Part shown: positions 1-7,941 of the stretch, piece by piece
How positions within the stretch are numbered: the first letter of the stretch is position 1
Layout: every line of letters starts with the position of its first letter
Assembly: GCF_009184395.1 (NCBI RefSeq)
Contig: NZ_WEIC01000001.1
Span: 124,001 to 188,000, forward strand
Source of the DNA: Amylibacter sp. SFDW26
GTDB lineage: Bacteria; Pseudomonadota; Alphaproteobacteria; Rhodobacterales; Rhodobacteraceae
Length of the DNA: 64,000 nt
Direction of reading: 5' to 3'
The notes under the pieces: model-generated
The model's input: the letters and a program-made list of their open reading frames with translations, nothing else
Database searches by the model: none
What the model was told of the DNA's origin: nothing
Position numbers and translations under genes: made by a program

Positions 1-49
1 GCGCAGGTACTAGATCGAATTGAAACGATACTCATTATTGGAATTTGAT

Positions 50-469
50 ATGACTGAAACTCAAGAAATTCAAAGTGTTCGAGAAAACCTGAAAACATGG
101 TTGGCGGCATTTAACGCAAAAGACATCGATACTTTATTCACACTTTATGATCCTGAAAGCGTTTATGCCAATGCAGGTGCTCCGCTTATGGTGGGCGCTG
201 ATCAAATTAGAGGCTGGTATGCACAAGCGTTTCAATCCATTGAAGGCACGCTTTTATTCAAGGAAGAAAAACTGTTTCTAGAGGGTACTATGGCTCTGAT
301 TGTGGGGAAGTATTTCTTTCAGCCCCCAGAAGGGGTGGGTGTGCCTGATGATGCCAATCTGACAGGGCGGGTTAGCCTTGTGTACCGCAAACCTGCGGAC
401 GGAAAATGGGGGTTGTTGTTTGATATGGATAATACACCACCAGATGTCTCACCAGCTGATTTTGCCTAA
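50..469 (+). CDS. NTF2-like / SnoaL-like small protein (139 aa)
   Basis: Small alpha+beta protein of the NTF2/SnoaL-like superfamily. The N-terminal helix (WLAAFNAKDIDTLFTLYDPE) followed by 'VYANAGAPLMVG' and a curved sheet ending in 'KWGLLFDMDN' is the usual pattern of these 130-residue cone-shaped folds, which serve as isomerases, hydrolases or ligand binders. The function cannot be read from sequence. ATG 50 is preferred over an upstream TTG at 20 because the fold begins just after it; the ribosome site is weak. It is followed after 10 bp by a second NTF2-like gene, so the two probably form an operon and may form a heterodimer (inference). Confidence 0.75.
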   Translation: MTETQEIQSVRENLKTWLAAFNAKDIDTLFTLYDPESVYANAGAPLMVGADQIRGWYAQAFQSIEGTLLFKEEKLFLEGTMALIVGKYFFQPPEGVGVPDDANLTGRVSLVYRKPADGKWGLLFDMDNTPPDVSPADFA

Positions 470-479
470 GGAACAATCT

Positions 480-860
480 ATGAAACATATAGCAAAAGAA
501 CCGCATCAGATTATGGAATGTGTCGCTGAATATTTAAAGGTTGGCGACATGGAGGGGGTGATTTCGATGTTTCATCCAGAGTGTAAAATCTGTTTTCCAC
601 GCGATGAACCAGCAAAAGAGGGTCATAGAGGTGCGCGTGAAGTCTTTGTTGATTTTGTGCCAATGCGGCCGATTTTAACAGGCAAGGTCACGAATGAAAT
701 GATCAATGGTGATATCGCGGTTATACAGGCTGATTGGCGTTTTGAAGACAATGATGGCAACTTAATTGCAGAAGGCCAATCCACTGAGGTTGTTCGGAAA
801 TTAGAAAACGGTGGTTGGGGGTATTACATTGATTGTCCCAATGGTGTGCCCGTATTGTGA
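480..860 (+). CDS. NTF2-like / SnoaL-like small protein (126 aa)
   Basis: Second NTF2-like protein in tandem. Helix 'VAEYLKVGDMEGVISMFHPE' leads into 'EGHRGAREVFVDF' and the C-terminal strands 'STEVVRKLENGGWGYYIDCP', typical of the SnoaL-like fold. Start ATG 480 has a good AAGGA 6-7 bases upstream, placed over the stop of the preceding gene, so the pair is probably translationally coupled. It diverges strongly from its neighbour and is not a recent duplicate. No catalytic assignment is possible. A strong terminator follows immediately. Confidence 0.75.
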   Translation: MKHIAKEPHQIMECVAEYLKVGDMEGVISMFHPECKICFPRDEPAKEGHRGAREVFVDFVPMRPILTGKVTNEMINGDIAVIQADWRFEDNDGNLIAEGQSTEVVRKLENGGWGYYIDCPNGVPVL

Positions 861-865
861 ATATG

Positions 866-892
866 AAAAGCCCCAATGCATTGGGGCTTTTT
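866..892 (+). terminator. Rho-independent terminator after the NTF2-like pair
   Basis: A perfect 26-base inverted repeat (core GCCCCAATGCATTGGGGC) flanked by AAAA and TTTTT. It starts 6 bases after the stop at 860. The symmetry allows it to work on both strands, but no minus-strand gene ends here. Confidence 0.85.
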
Positions 893-950
893 GATTTGCA
901 TCTAGGCAGCGATTTTGTATCGTGCGGGTTCGTAAAATAGGAACAATCAC

Positions 951-1583
951 GTGCCATCTTTTGAAATACTCATAACCTTCTTCATTGCCACAATGCTTTT
1001 CGCTTATATGCCTGGGCCTGCGATGCTGTATGCAACGGCACAGACGATTGCGCGGGGCAGGCGTGCTGGTTGGCTGGCTGCCCTTGGTATTCATCTGGGC
1101 GGCTATGTGCATGTTATTGCAGCAGCGTTGGGTTTGGCGCTTTTGTTTAAAGCGATCCCTGTGTTTTACTTCATTCTGAAATTTGCAGGTGCGGCTTATC
1201 TGATTTTCCTTGGTATCAAGATGTTTCGTACAAAAAAATCTGCTTCAGCTGTGGATATGAAAACAGTTCAAAAAACACCAAAGCAAGCCTTTTGGGAAAG
1301 TGTGACAGTTGAAGTATTGAACCCAAAGACTGCACTATTCTTTGTTGCGTTTTTACCTCAATTTTCAGACCCATCGGCTGCATTCCCAATATGGATACAG
1401 TTATTGGTTCTTGGTACGATTGTGAACATCATGTTTTCCAGCGCAGATATTACATGTGTATTGTTAGCGGATAAAATGACTGCGTTCTTGAAAAAATCTC
1501 TAGCGGCGGGGCGTTTGGCGCAAAAAATCGGCGGGAGCATTTTGGTTGTGCTTGGTCTGAATATTGCACTTAGTCGGCAATAA
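951..1583 (+). CDS. LysE/RhtB family amino-acid exporter
   Basis: Inner-membrane exporter of the LysE/RhtB family (210 aa; family about 205). Five to six hydrophobic segments are visible. The N-terminal signature 'YMPGPAMLYATAQTIARGRRAG' is the conserved GP(A/N) motif of the family, and the central 'EVLNPKTALFFVAFLPQF' is the second family hallmark. These proteins export amino acids or homoserine lactone-like compounds; the substrate cannot be predicted. Start is GTG 951 with AGGAA 8 bases upstream. The 3' end overlaps the convergent SGNH hydrolase gene by 14 bp. Confidence 0.9.
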   Translation: MPSFEILITFFIATMLFAYMPGPAMLYATAQTIARGRRAGWLAALGIHLGGYVHVIAAALGLALLFKAIPVFYFILKFAGAAYLIFLGIKMFRTKKSASAVDMKTVQKTPKQAFWESVTVEVLNPKTALFFVAFLPQFSDPSAAFPIWIQLLVLGTIVNIMFSSADITCVLLADKMTAFLKKSLAAGRLAQKIGGSILVVLGLNIALSRQ

Positions 1584-2256
1584 TATCTGCTACAAGTTTT
1601 CCAATCTCTTTGCTGGCTTTCACAGATGGATGGATGCGGTCAGCTGCGTGATATGATAGGTCGCCGTTTGGAACCAGTTTTTTGAGAGATAGAAAATGCA
1701 CACCATCATCGTGTTTTGCCAATGCAGATATACGACTTTCTAAAATGTCCCCTTCATCACGACAATGATCAATCGGCGACCCCTGGCCAGGGGTGCGCAG
1801 GTACCCAACATAGATGACTTTAGTATCTTTTTTACGCAACTTTGAAACCAGTTTAGGAATAGCCCCAGTTTGCGTGTCTTCAGAGATCAATTTGTTAAGC
1901 TTGCGATTGCATCTGGTGCACCCGCAACCCAACCATAGATCATTTCCGCCACCAGTAAGAATAACCCAATCCCATTCTCCAGATGTATATTGTCGTGGAA
2001 TGCTGAACCCGACAGTGCCAGTGATAGGGAGCTTGTAAATCATACGCGCGCCAGACAATGAACGGTCGGTTATTGAAATATCCAACTCTTTGCCCGCAAC
2101 TTGTGTGATGGAGCGCCCTGTAAGCTTGTGCCAAGCTAATAACGAGTCTCCCATTGCTAGGATTTTCGGAGTGCTATCTTGCGCAAATGCGGAGGGTGTG
2201 ATGGATACAAAGCCTATAGTTATCAAAGTGATAATAGGTAGTACTCTATACTTCAT
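1570..2256 (-). CDS. SGNH/GDSL-type hydrolase, secreted
   Basis: Predicted periplasmic SGNH-hydrolase (228 aa from the preferred start). A signal peptide is visible (MKYRVLPIITLITIGF..., cleavage near AFA-Q). Block I is 'ILAMGDSLLAWHKL' with the catalytic Ser, block III 'LTGGGNDLWLGCG' with the Asn, and block V 'ADRIHPSVKAS' with Asp/His. A Cys-rich stretch 'GCGCTRCNRK' after block III is unusual and could form a disulfide or bind metal. An upstream ATG at 2292 would add 12 residues in front of the signal peptide and is less likely. Substrate unknown. It converges on lysE with a 14-bp overlap. Confidence 0.8.
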   Translation of the reverse strand: MKYRVLPIITLITIGFVSITPSAFAQDSTPKILAMGDSLLAWHKLTGRSITQVAGKELDISITDRSLSGARMIYKLPITGTVGFSIPRQYTSGEWDWVILTGGGNDLWLGCGCTRCNRKLNKLISEDTQTGAIPKLVSKLRKKDTKVIYVGYLRTPGQGSPIDHCRDEGDILESRISALAKHDDGVHFLSLKKLVPNGDLSYHAADRIHPSVKASKEIGKLVADIIAD

Positions 2257-2399
2257 TCTTAAATTCCAAGCGGCCTTAATTACTACAAACATTTAATGCT
2301 GGTAAACTCTTACACGGATAAATGTCATTTCTAAAGCAATCTCTTGCCGATGATGTGGTAATACGGCAGATATGATGCAAAGTAAGATAAGGTACCACA

Positions 2400-3047
2400 A
2401 TGCGCCCAACTGATTATTTAATATCTCTTTGTCCAGAAGACTGGGATGCTGCTACTAAACATCCTTTTTGTGATGCTTTGGCGGATGGCACTTTGGATTT
2501 GGATAAGATGCGTGGGTACTTGGTGCAGGATTATCAATTCATAGATGGATTTGTGCGGTTGTTGGCCAGTGCGATTGCGCATGCGCCTACGTTGGCAGAC
2601 AGTGTGCCTGCTGCTCAGTTCTTGGCGTTGATTACTGGACCAGAAAATACATATTTCTTACGGTCATTCGAGGCGTTGGGTGTTACTGATATTGAATGGC
2701 AAAATGCAGAACTAAAAGCTGCTACAATGGGGTTCCAAGAATTAATGACACAAGCAACTTCGTCTGGGAAGTACGAAGAGATGCTGGCCGTTTTAGTTGT
2801 GGCCGAGTGGATTTATCTGAGTTGGGCAACACCTGTTAACCCGCCAAAAGATGATTTACCGTTTTACTTTGCAGAATGGATTACATTGCATGCTGGCGAA
2901 GGGTTCGAAGGTGTTGTTGAATACCTACGCAGTCAGTTGGATGCACAATGGGGCACATTGGATGCTGCTGGGCGCGCCAATGTGGAGCAGGTGTTTTGTA
3001 AAGCTGTGAAATTAGAGCGCGACTTTTTTGATGCATCTTGGGCATGA
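2400..3047 (+). CDS. TenA/THI-4 family protein, class without the catalytic Cys
   Basis: All-helical TenA (thiaminase II/PqqC-like) protein of 215 aa, the usual family length. Seen: 'MRGYLVQDYQFIDGFVRLLA', a family signature, and 'YFAEWITLHAGEGFEGVVEYLR' near the C-terminus. In classic TenA a catalytic Cys lies in the helix here represented by 'VLVVAEWIYLSWATP'; this protein has Ala-Glu there. TenA proteins lacking that Cys are known and act on other degraded thiamin pyrimidines, so a thiamin-salvage role is likely, though the exact substrate is uncertain. The stop overlaps the start of the next exporter (ATGA), which suggests coupled translation. Confidence 0.85.
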   Translation: MRPTDYLISLCPEDWDAATKHPFCDALADGTLDLDKMRGYLVQDYQFIDGFVRLLASAIAHAPTLADSVPAAQFLALITGPENTYFLRSFEALGVTDIEWQNAELKAATMGFQELMTQATSSGKYEEMLAVLVVAEWIYLSWATPVNPPKDDLPFYFAEWITLHAGEGFEGVVEYLRSQLDAQWGTLDAAGRANVEQVFCKAVKLERDFFDASWA

Positions 3048-3931
3048 CGCATAAGCAGCTGATCACAGAGTTAGGCTTTTTGGGTTTATTGGCCTTGTTA
3101 TGGGGGTCCTCATTCATGTGGATTTCCATTGGTGTCGAAACTATCCCACCCGTCACCTTGGCTGCAATTCGTGTCGTTGTGGCTTCTGTTGTGATCGGTC
3201 TTGTGATGTTGATAAAAGGGCAACGGTTGCCGACTGAGCCTAAGCTTGTTGGACAGTTGTTCATTCTGGCAATGATCGGCAGCATAATCCCGTGGGTGTC
3301 ATTGGCATGGGGGCAGCAGTTTGTGGACAGCGCTTTGGCATCTGTGCTGAATTCAACCTCGCCGATTTGGGTGTTGTTTATCACAGTGCTGTTTTTAAAA
3401 GGAGATAATCCACCTGCATTGAAAATGATTGGGGCAGGGTTGGGTTTTTGCGGTGTTGTTCTGATTATTGGGACAGATGCATTGTCTGGACTTGGGGATC
3501 ATATCTGGGGACAGTTTGCGGTTTTATTGGGCGCTATTCTTTATGGATGTACTTCTATCTATGGCCGCCGTTTTCATGATGTGCCCAATACAGTGACAGC
3601 GGCCAGCACCAGTATTTTATCGGCAGTGTTTTTAGTTCCGTTAAGCTTTGCCGTGGATCAACCTTTGTCATTGTCCCCATCAATGGCGTCTATCGGTGCG
3701 GTGTTGATGTTGGGTGTGTTTTCAACGGGTATAGCATTGTTGATTTATTTCAGGTTGTTGAAATCACTGGGGTCACTTGGTGTCGCAAGCCAAGCATATT
3801 TGCGTGCGGGTGTCGGTGTTGGCTTAGGAGTGTTTGTGTTGGGCGAAACTATCACTGCGACAGTTGGTATGGGCATAGCAATCGCGCTCTTGGGTGTGAT
3901 CTTAATCAACCTGCCTATTCGGTCTAAATGA
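3044..3931 (+). CDS. EamA/DMT family transporter
   Basis: Ten-helix drug/metabolite transporter (295 aa) with two EamA repeats: repeat 1 contains 'LWGSSFMWISIGVETIPPV' and 'LNSTSPIWVLFITVLFLK', repeat 2 'AILYGCTSIYGRRF' and 'SQAYLRAGVGVGLGVFVLGE'. ATG 3044 overlaps the tenA stop (ATGA), so it is probably co-translated with the TenA protein and might handle a thiamin-related compound (inference from context only). It ends tail-to-tail with the TauE/SafE gene, overlapping 8 bp. Confidence 0.85.
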   Translation: MTHKQLITELGFLGLLALLWGSSFMWISIGVETIPPVTLAAIRVVVASVVIGLVMLIKGQRLPTEPKLVGQLFILAMIGSIIPWVSLAWGQQFVDSALASVLNSTSPIWVLFITVLFLKGDNPPALKMIGAGLGFCGVVLIIGTDALSGLGDHIWGQFAVLLGAILYGCTSIYGRRFHDVPNTVTAASTSILSAVFLVPLSFAVDQPLSLSPSMASIGAVLMLGVFSTGIALLIYFRLLKSLGSLGVASQAYLRAGVGVGLGVFVLGETITATVGMGIAIALLGVILINLPIRSK

Positions 3932-4673
3932 ACAATCTGTAAAAGAATACAGCACTCATCACCAAACCAACAGCAATGACGATATTTCGGACTATGGTTT
4001 TACTTAGGCGTTTTGCCAGTTTTGCGCCAAAATAACCGCCCAAGATATTTGCGATCATCATGATAATGGCGGAAGGCCAAACGATTAGGCCAGCAATGGC
4101 AAAGGTCAAAACTGAAATTGCGGAAATCACAAAAGACACGCCGTTTTTTAAGCCATTCATCACGTTTAAATTTGTAAGCCCCCACATAGCGTAGAGGGCT
4201 AGCAACACGATCCCAAGGCCGCCGTTAAAATAACCGCCATAAATTGCCACAACCAATGTGCCGATGGCGCCATAAGGCGTTAGCTGAAGGCCGCCACTTC
4301 GCCCCCAAGCGAGAATGCGATCTTGGAATGCAAAGATGGCTGTTGAAGCAAGTAGCAGGAATGGGACGATTGCTGTGAAGAAGTCGTTAGAAGATACCAA
4401 CAGGAGCAATGCGCCGATTAAACCGCCGACCAATGTAATGCCTGTTTGACGGATCAACTGTTTGCGTTCGACGGATGAAATGTCTTCTTTAAAGCCAATC
4501 GCGGCGGCTAAGTAACCTGGAAATACAGCTATGGCGCTTGTAGCATTTGCAATAACAGGGGGTACACCAGCAAAGACAAGGGCAGGGAATGTCAGGAAAG
4601 AACCACCACCTGCAATGGCATTCAATATGCCTGCAAGAAAGGCAGCCACTGCGATTAGGATTGTCGTTTCCAT
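3924..4673 (-). CDS. TauE/SafE family anion exporter
   Basis: Membrane protein of 249 aa with about eight hydrophobic helices in two repeats. The start 'FLAGILNAIAGGGSFLTFPALVFAGVPPVIANATS' is the TauE/SafE signature, and the mirrored C-terminal half contains 'GYFGAKLAKRLS'. The family exports sulfite or sulfoacetate in sulfonate degraders, but many members have other substrates. It is about 50 kb from the taurine/sulfite genes at the other end of the window, so a link to them is only an inference. Start ATG 4673. Confidence 0.85.
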   Translation of the reverse strand: METTILIAVAAFLAGILNAIAGGGSFLTFPALVFAGVPPVIANATSAIAVFPGYLAAAIGFKEDISSVERKQLIRQTGITLVGGLIGALLLLVSSNDFFTAIVPFLLLASTAIFAFQDRILAWGRSGGLQLTPYGAIGTLVVAIYGGYFNGGLGIVLLALYAMWGLTNLNVMNGLKNGVSFVISAISVLTFAIAGLIVWPSAIIMMIANILGGYFGAKLAKRLSKTIVRNIVIAVGLVMSAVFFYRLFI

Positions 4674-4836
4674 AGTATTTCCCCCGTACCAATGATCACA
4701 ATGTGGATTTTTGATGGAAGTACAATCGGTATTACTACGAATTTAAGTTTGTAACATTTCGCTCTCAAACACTTTATTGGCTTTTTATCTTTGCGTGTTT
4801 TATGCAAGGTTAAGAAATGAATGAAATAGGTGTCTT

Positions 4837-5544
4837 ATGCGTAAACTGATCGCATCTCTGATGATTACAACAGCTTTTGGAACCTTTGCCCATGCGGGTG
4901 AGGATGGGTCCTTGACTGTTGTGGAATTATTCACATCAGAAGGCTGTTCATCATGTCCACCTGCGGATGAGATGTTGACGGAGTTGGCACAGCATGATGA
5001 TATATTGGCTTTGGCGTTGCACGTTGATTACTGGGACTACCTTGGTTGGAAAGACGATTACGCAAAGGCAAAGTTCACGAAGCGCCAAGAAACATACAAC
5101 AGCATCCTACCTAGTCGTTACCGTTTGGTGACACCACAAATGGTGTTTAACGGGCGTTCTCAAGTGGCAGGTGCCAAAGGCGCAAGCATCGAAGGTGAGT
5201 TGCAAAAAATGAGCAAGCAAGCCGATAGTGTGTCTTTGACAATTGAAAAAAACGCCTCTGCATTTTCTGTGGATGTTGATCCATCTGATGTGAATGTTGG
5301 GCGTGCAGATGTATTTTTGATCCAATACATGCCAGAAATTGTTTCCAAGATTAAAGCGGGTGAAAACCGTGGTAAAACGTTAAAGCACACAAATATTGTG
5401 ACATCATGGGAAAAGATTGGCGATTGGAATGGTCAAGCTGACTGGACTGTGAGCCAACCGTTTTTAGAAGATGGCGTTGAAGGTGCGATTATTGTGCAAG
5501 CAGCAGATAACGGCCCTATTTTGGCAGCGCGGAAGCTTCGTTAA
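4837..5544 (+). CDS. DUF1223 thioredoxin-fold periplasmic protein
   Basis: Secreted protein of 235 aa with a signal peptide (cleavage near AHA-G at about residue 20) and a thioredoxin-like core. The segment 'VVELFTSEGCSSCPPADEML' carries a CxxC motif (CSSC) followed by PPAD, the hallmark of DUF1223. 'YRLVTPQMVFNGR' holds the cis-Pro loop equivalent. A redox role in the cell envelope is plausible, but the family has no settled function. The gene stands alone; its 3' end overlaps the convergent EamA gene by 29 bp. Confidence 0.85.
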   Translation: MRKLIASLMITTAFGTFAHAGEDGSLTVVELFTSEGCSSCPPADEMLTELAQHDDILALALHVDYWDYLGWKDDYAKAKFTKRQETYNSILPSRYRLVTPQMVFNGRSQVAGAKGASIEGELQKMSKQADSVSLTIEKNASAFSVDVDPSDVNVGRADVFLIQYMPEIVSKIKAGENRGKTLKHTNIVTSWEKIGDWNGQADWTVSQPFLEDGVEGAIIVQAADNGPILAARKLR

Positions 5545-6424
5545 TAATATTACCGTTCGTTTGATTTTCACGGTACCAAACATACAATCCTGATCCTGCA
5601 ATAATAGTACCGCCGATAATCGTGTATATTGTTGGCAATTCGTAAAACAGGAAAAATCCCCAAGCTGTGCTGAACAATAAGCTTAGATACCCAAAGGGGG
5701 CTAAGAAGGATGCTTCTGACAATCTGAATGCTAAGATTAGGCAATAATGCCCGATGCTGGCGATCAATCCCATCAGTATCATAAAGCCAACAGCTGACGG
5801 CGTGGGCTGTGTCCAATAGAAGGGCACAAAGCAGCTGGCGATTATGGTGCCGATAAGAGCCGTGTATAGGAAGCTGGTCCATGGGCTTTCTTCTTGGCCC
5901 AATACACGCGTTGAAATGGCATAAGCTGCGTAACAAGCTGCGGCTGCCATAGGGATGAGCGATGTCAAAGAAAACACTTCTGATCCTGGGCGGATGATGA
6001 TCATCGCGCCGATCATACCAATGATAACGCCAAACCATCTGCGTGGTCCCACCTTTTCTTTGAGAAAGATAAAGGCGAATGCGGTGATCAAGAGGGGAGC
6101 CACTTCGAAGATTGCTGTGATGTCGGATAGGGTCATCCAGTTCAGGCCAAAGAAGAAGAACATAGTTGCGCCGAATAGGAATGAAGAGCGGAGTAATTGC
6201 ATCCCCATATATTTGGTTTTCATAAGTTTGCGTAATCTTGGCCCCAAAAGGATCACAGCCCAAAGGACTTGAAAAAAGTATCGCGCCCAAACGACCTGTA
6301 ATGTGTGATGGTCTTGGACAAGATGCTTTGCCACAGCATCAAGGGCTGTGAAAGCGAACACAGCGATGATCATTAACAGTATGGCTTGGCTGGTCGGACT
6401 AATGGCCCGAAGGTATGTCGTCAT
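5516..6424 (-). CDS. EamA/DMT family transporter (RhaT-like)
   Basis: Drug/metabolite transporter of 302 aa with ten hydrophobic helices in two EamA domains: 'FTALDAVAKHLVQDHHTLQVVWARY' near the N-terminus, and 'SIGHYCLILAFRLSEASFLAPFGYLSLL' in repeat 2, the typical alphaproteobacterial form. Substrate unknown. It lies downstream of infC on the same strand but behind a terminator, so it is probably a separate transcription unit. The last 29 bp overlap the DUF1223 gene. Confidence 0.85.
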   Translation of the reverse strand: MTTYLRAISPTSQAILLMIIAVFAFTALDAVAKHLVQDHHTLQVVWARYFFQVLWAVILLGPRLRKLMKTKYMGMQLLRSSFLFGATMFFFFGLNWMTLSDITAIFEVAPLLITAFAFIFLKEKVGPRRWFGVIIGMIGAMIIIRPGSEVFSLTSLIPMAAAACYAAYAISTRVLGQEESPWTSFLYTALIGTIIASCFVPFYWTQPTPSAVGFMILMGLIASIGHYCLILAFRLSEASFLAPFGYLSLLFSTAWGFFLFYELPTIYTIIGGTIIAGSGLYVWYRENQTNGNIINEASALPK

Positions 6425-6460
6425 TTTGCCGACGTTAGCTGTGATTTTTATTTACGCAAC

Positions 6461-6487
6461 AAAAAAGCGCGGGCAATGCCGCGCTTA
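6461..6487 (-). terminator. Rho-independent terminator of infC
   Basis: Read on the minus strand, an 8-bp stem AAGCGCGG/CCGCGCTT with a 6-base loop followed by a T run. It lies about 25 bases after the infC stop, so infC appears monocistronic. Confidence 0.85.
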
Positions 6488-6511
6488 GTGTGTTTGGATG
6501 TTGGTCAGAGC

Positions 6512-7066
6512 TTACTTTGCAGTCGCAGGACCGATCAACATGGACATTTGACGTCCTTCCAATTTTGGATGGTTTTCAATTTGCCCAGCTTCTTGTTCTA
6601 GAACCGCGTCTTTTACACGAAGAAGCAATTGAAGCCCTAGGTTTTGGTGGGCCATTTCACGGCCACGGAAACGCATCGTGATTTTCACTTTATCGCCGTT
6701 TGCCAGAAACTTATAAACATTACGCATTTTTACATCAAAATCATGAACATCCGTGTTTGGGCGGAATTTGATTTCTTTGGTTTCGATGATTTTTTGTTTC
6801 TTACGTGCTTCAGCTTCGCGCTTTTGCTGTTCATATTTGTACTTACCAAAGTCCATCACCTTACATACAGGTGGTTTGGCGTTTGGTGAGATCTCAACCA
6901 GATCTAGCCCTGCTTGGTCGGCCAATTCCATGCCGCGTGCGGGTGTTACAACACCTACATTGTCGCCATCGGCGCCAATCAATCGAATTTCGTCTGAGGT
7001 TATGCGTTCATTAACGCGAGGTCCTGTTTCGCGCGTCGGAGGCGCTTGGTGTGGTCTACGGGCTAT
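6512..7066 (-). CDS. infC: Translation initiation factor IF-3
   Basis: IF-3 binds the 30S subunit and checks start-codon and initiator-tRNA pairing. The full reading frame of 184 aa covers the N-domain ('[20 protein letters not shown]', '[20 protein letters not shown]'), the lysine-rich linker ('[19 protein letters not shown]') and the C-domain ('[14 protein letters not shown]'). The conserved N-terminus begins [10 protein letters not shown]. No ATG, GTG or TTG lies between the upstream in-frame stop and this segment; the only sensible initiator is ATA at 7066-7064, 9 bases after an AAGGA. A TTG at 6982 would cut off the conserved first 28 residues and has no ribosome site. Rare AUU/AUA/AUC starts are known for infC and allow autoregulation, because IF-3 rejects them. 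Confidence 0.93.
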   Translation of the reverse strand: MARRPHQAPPTRETGPRVNERITSDEIRLIGADGDNVGVVTPARGMELADQAGLDLVEISPNAKPPVCKVMDFGKYKYEQQKREAEARKKQKIIETKEIKFRPNTDVHDFDVKMRNVYKFLANGDKVKITMRFRGREMAHQNLGLQLLLRVKDAVLEQEAGQIENHPKLEGRQMSMLIGPATAK

Positions 7067-7080
7067 GGTCTTAGGTCCTT
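7064..7080 (-). promoter_or_regulatory. infC ribosome site with AUA start
   Basis: On the minus strand AAGGA (7080-7076) is followed by a 9-base spacer and ATA (7066-7064), in frame with the conserved IF-3 N-terminus. This spacing is ideal, which supports ATA as the true non-canonical start. Confidence 0.75.
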
Positions 7081-7313
7081 ATATGGTTTCTTTGTAGCAG
7101 AATCTAATGTGCGTATTGATTACAATCAAGCACTAAAGCTGTGTGTCCTTCACAGAGCAGAAGGTCAAGCGAGCTTTTGATGTTTGGGGCAAAAAGCGGG
7201 TGTTTTGAGCTAATGTGAGTTTTTTATGTCCCTAATACTTGCAATTTGTATGATCAAAGGGCACATGAAGTAAGCCTATTGGGGTTCAAAAGCCGAAAAA
7301 CGGAGATACGGTT

Positions 7314-7829
7314 ATGAAAAAGATTATCACGTTAGTTGTATTGCTAGCTGTTGCTGCAGGGATTTATTTCTATACAGAACAACAAAAAGCTGCTCAAGAA
7401 GCTGCTGAAAAAGTACAAATGGAAGCGGACGCTGCGAAGAAAGCGGCTGAAGAGGCTGCTGCAAAAGCAGCTGCTGAGGCTGAAGAGGCTGCTGCGACTG
7501 CTAAAGCAGAAGCTGAGGCTGCTGCAAAAGCACAATTAGAGGCTGCAGAAGAAGCTGCTGCAAAAGCTGCTGCTGATGCAGAAGCTGCTGCGAAAGCCGC
7601 TGAAGAAGCAGACGCTGCTGCGAAAGCAGAGGCAGACGCTGCAGCTGCAAAAGCTGCAGAAGAAGCAAAAGCAGCTGAAGACGCTGCGACTGCTGCAAAA
7701 GCAGAAGCGGATGCGACTGCAAAAGCGGCAGAAGAAGCCGCTGCAAAAGCAGCTGCTGATGCGGCTGAACAAGCAGTTAAAGACGCTGCCGAAGCTGCCA
7801 AAAAGGCGCTTGAAAGCACAACAAACTAA
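7314..7829 (+). CDS. Membrane-anchored Ala/Glu/Lys-rich coiled-coil protein
   Basis: 171-aa protein with an N-terminal hydrophobic segment (residues 4-20, IITLVVLLAVAAGIYFY) and then about 145 residues built almost only from Ala, Glu, Lys and Asp. The body repeats units such as KAAEEAAAKAAADAE, expected to form one long helix or coiled coil in the periplasm. This resembles TolA domain II or LEA-type low-complexity helices in composition only; no TolA C-terminal domain is present. Start ATG 7314 has a GGAGA ribosome site. The GCTGC-rich DNA gives long open frames on all strands, but only this one has a start site, signal anchor and terminator. Function unknown. Confidence 0.75.
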   Translation: MKKIITLVVLLAVAAGIYFYTEQQKAAQEAAEKVQMEADAAKKAAEEAAAKAAAEAEEAAATAKAEAEAAAKAQLEAAEEAAAKAAADAEAAAKAAEEADAAAKAEADAAAAKAAEEAKAAEDAATAAKAEADATAKAAEEAAAKAAADAAEQAVKDAAEAAKKALESTTN

Positions 7830-7852
7830 GCTTTCGATTATATCGAAGATAA

Positions 7853-7878
7853 GGGCGGCTCATTGGGCCGCCCTTTTT
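7853..7878 (+). terminator. Rho-independent terminator
   Basis: Stem GGGCGGC/GCCGCCC with a 7-base loop followed by TTTTT, 24 bases after the coiled-coil gene. Confidence 0.85.
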
Positions 7879-7941
7879 GTTGACGTGTAGATATTCAAGT
7901 CTACAGTTTGGGTAAACTTGTAGGAACGGTTTGAGTCACAA

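Noticed and set aside
5568..6290. 240-aa minus-strand frame inside the EamA gene
   Set aside because: Alternative frame of the transporter, without hydrophobic segments or a start site.
7394..7819. 141-aa minus-strand frame opposite the Ala-rich protein
   Set aside because: GCTGC-rich repeats give open frames on both strands. There is no ribosome site or signal, and the plus frame has an anchor, a start site and a terminator.
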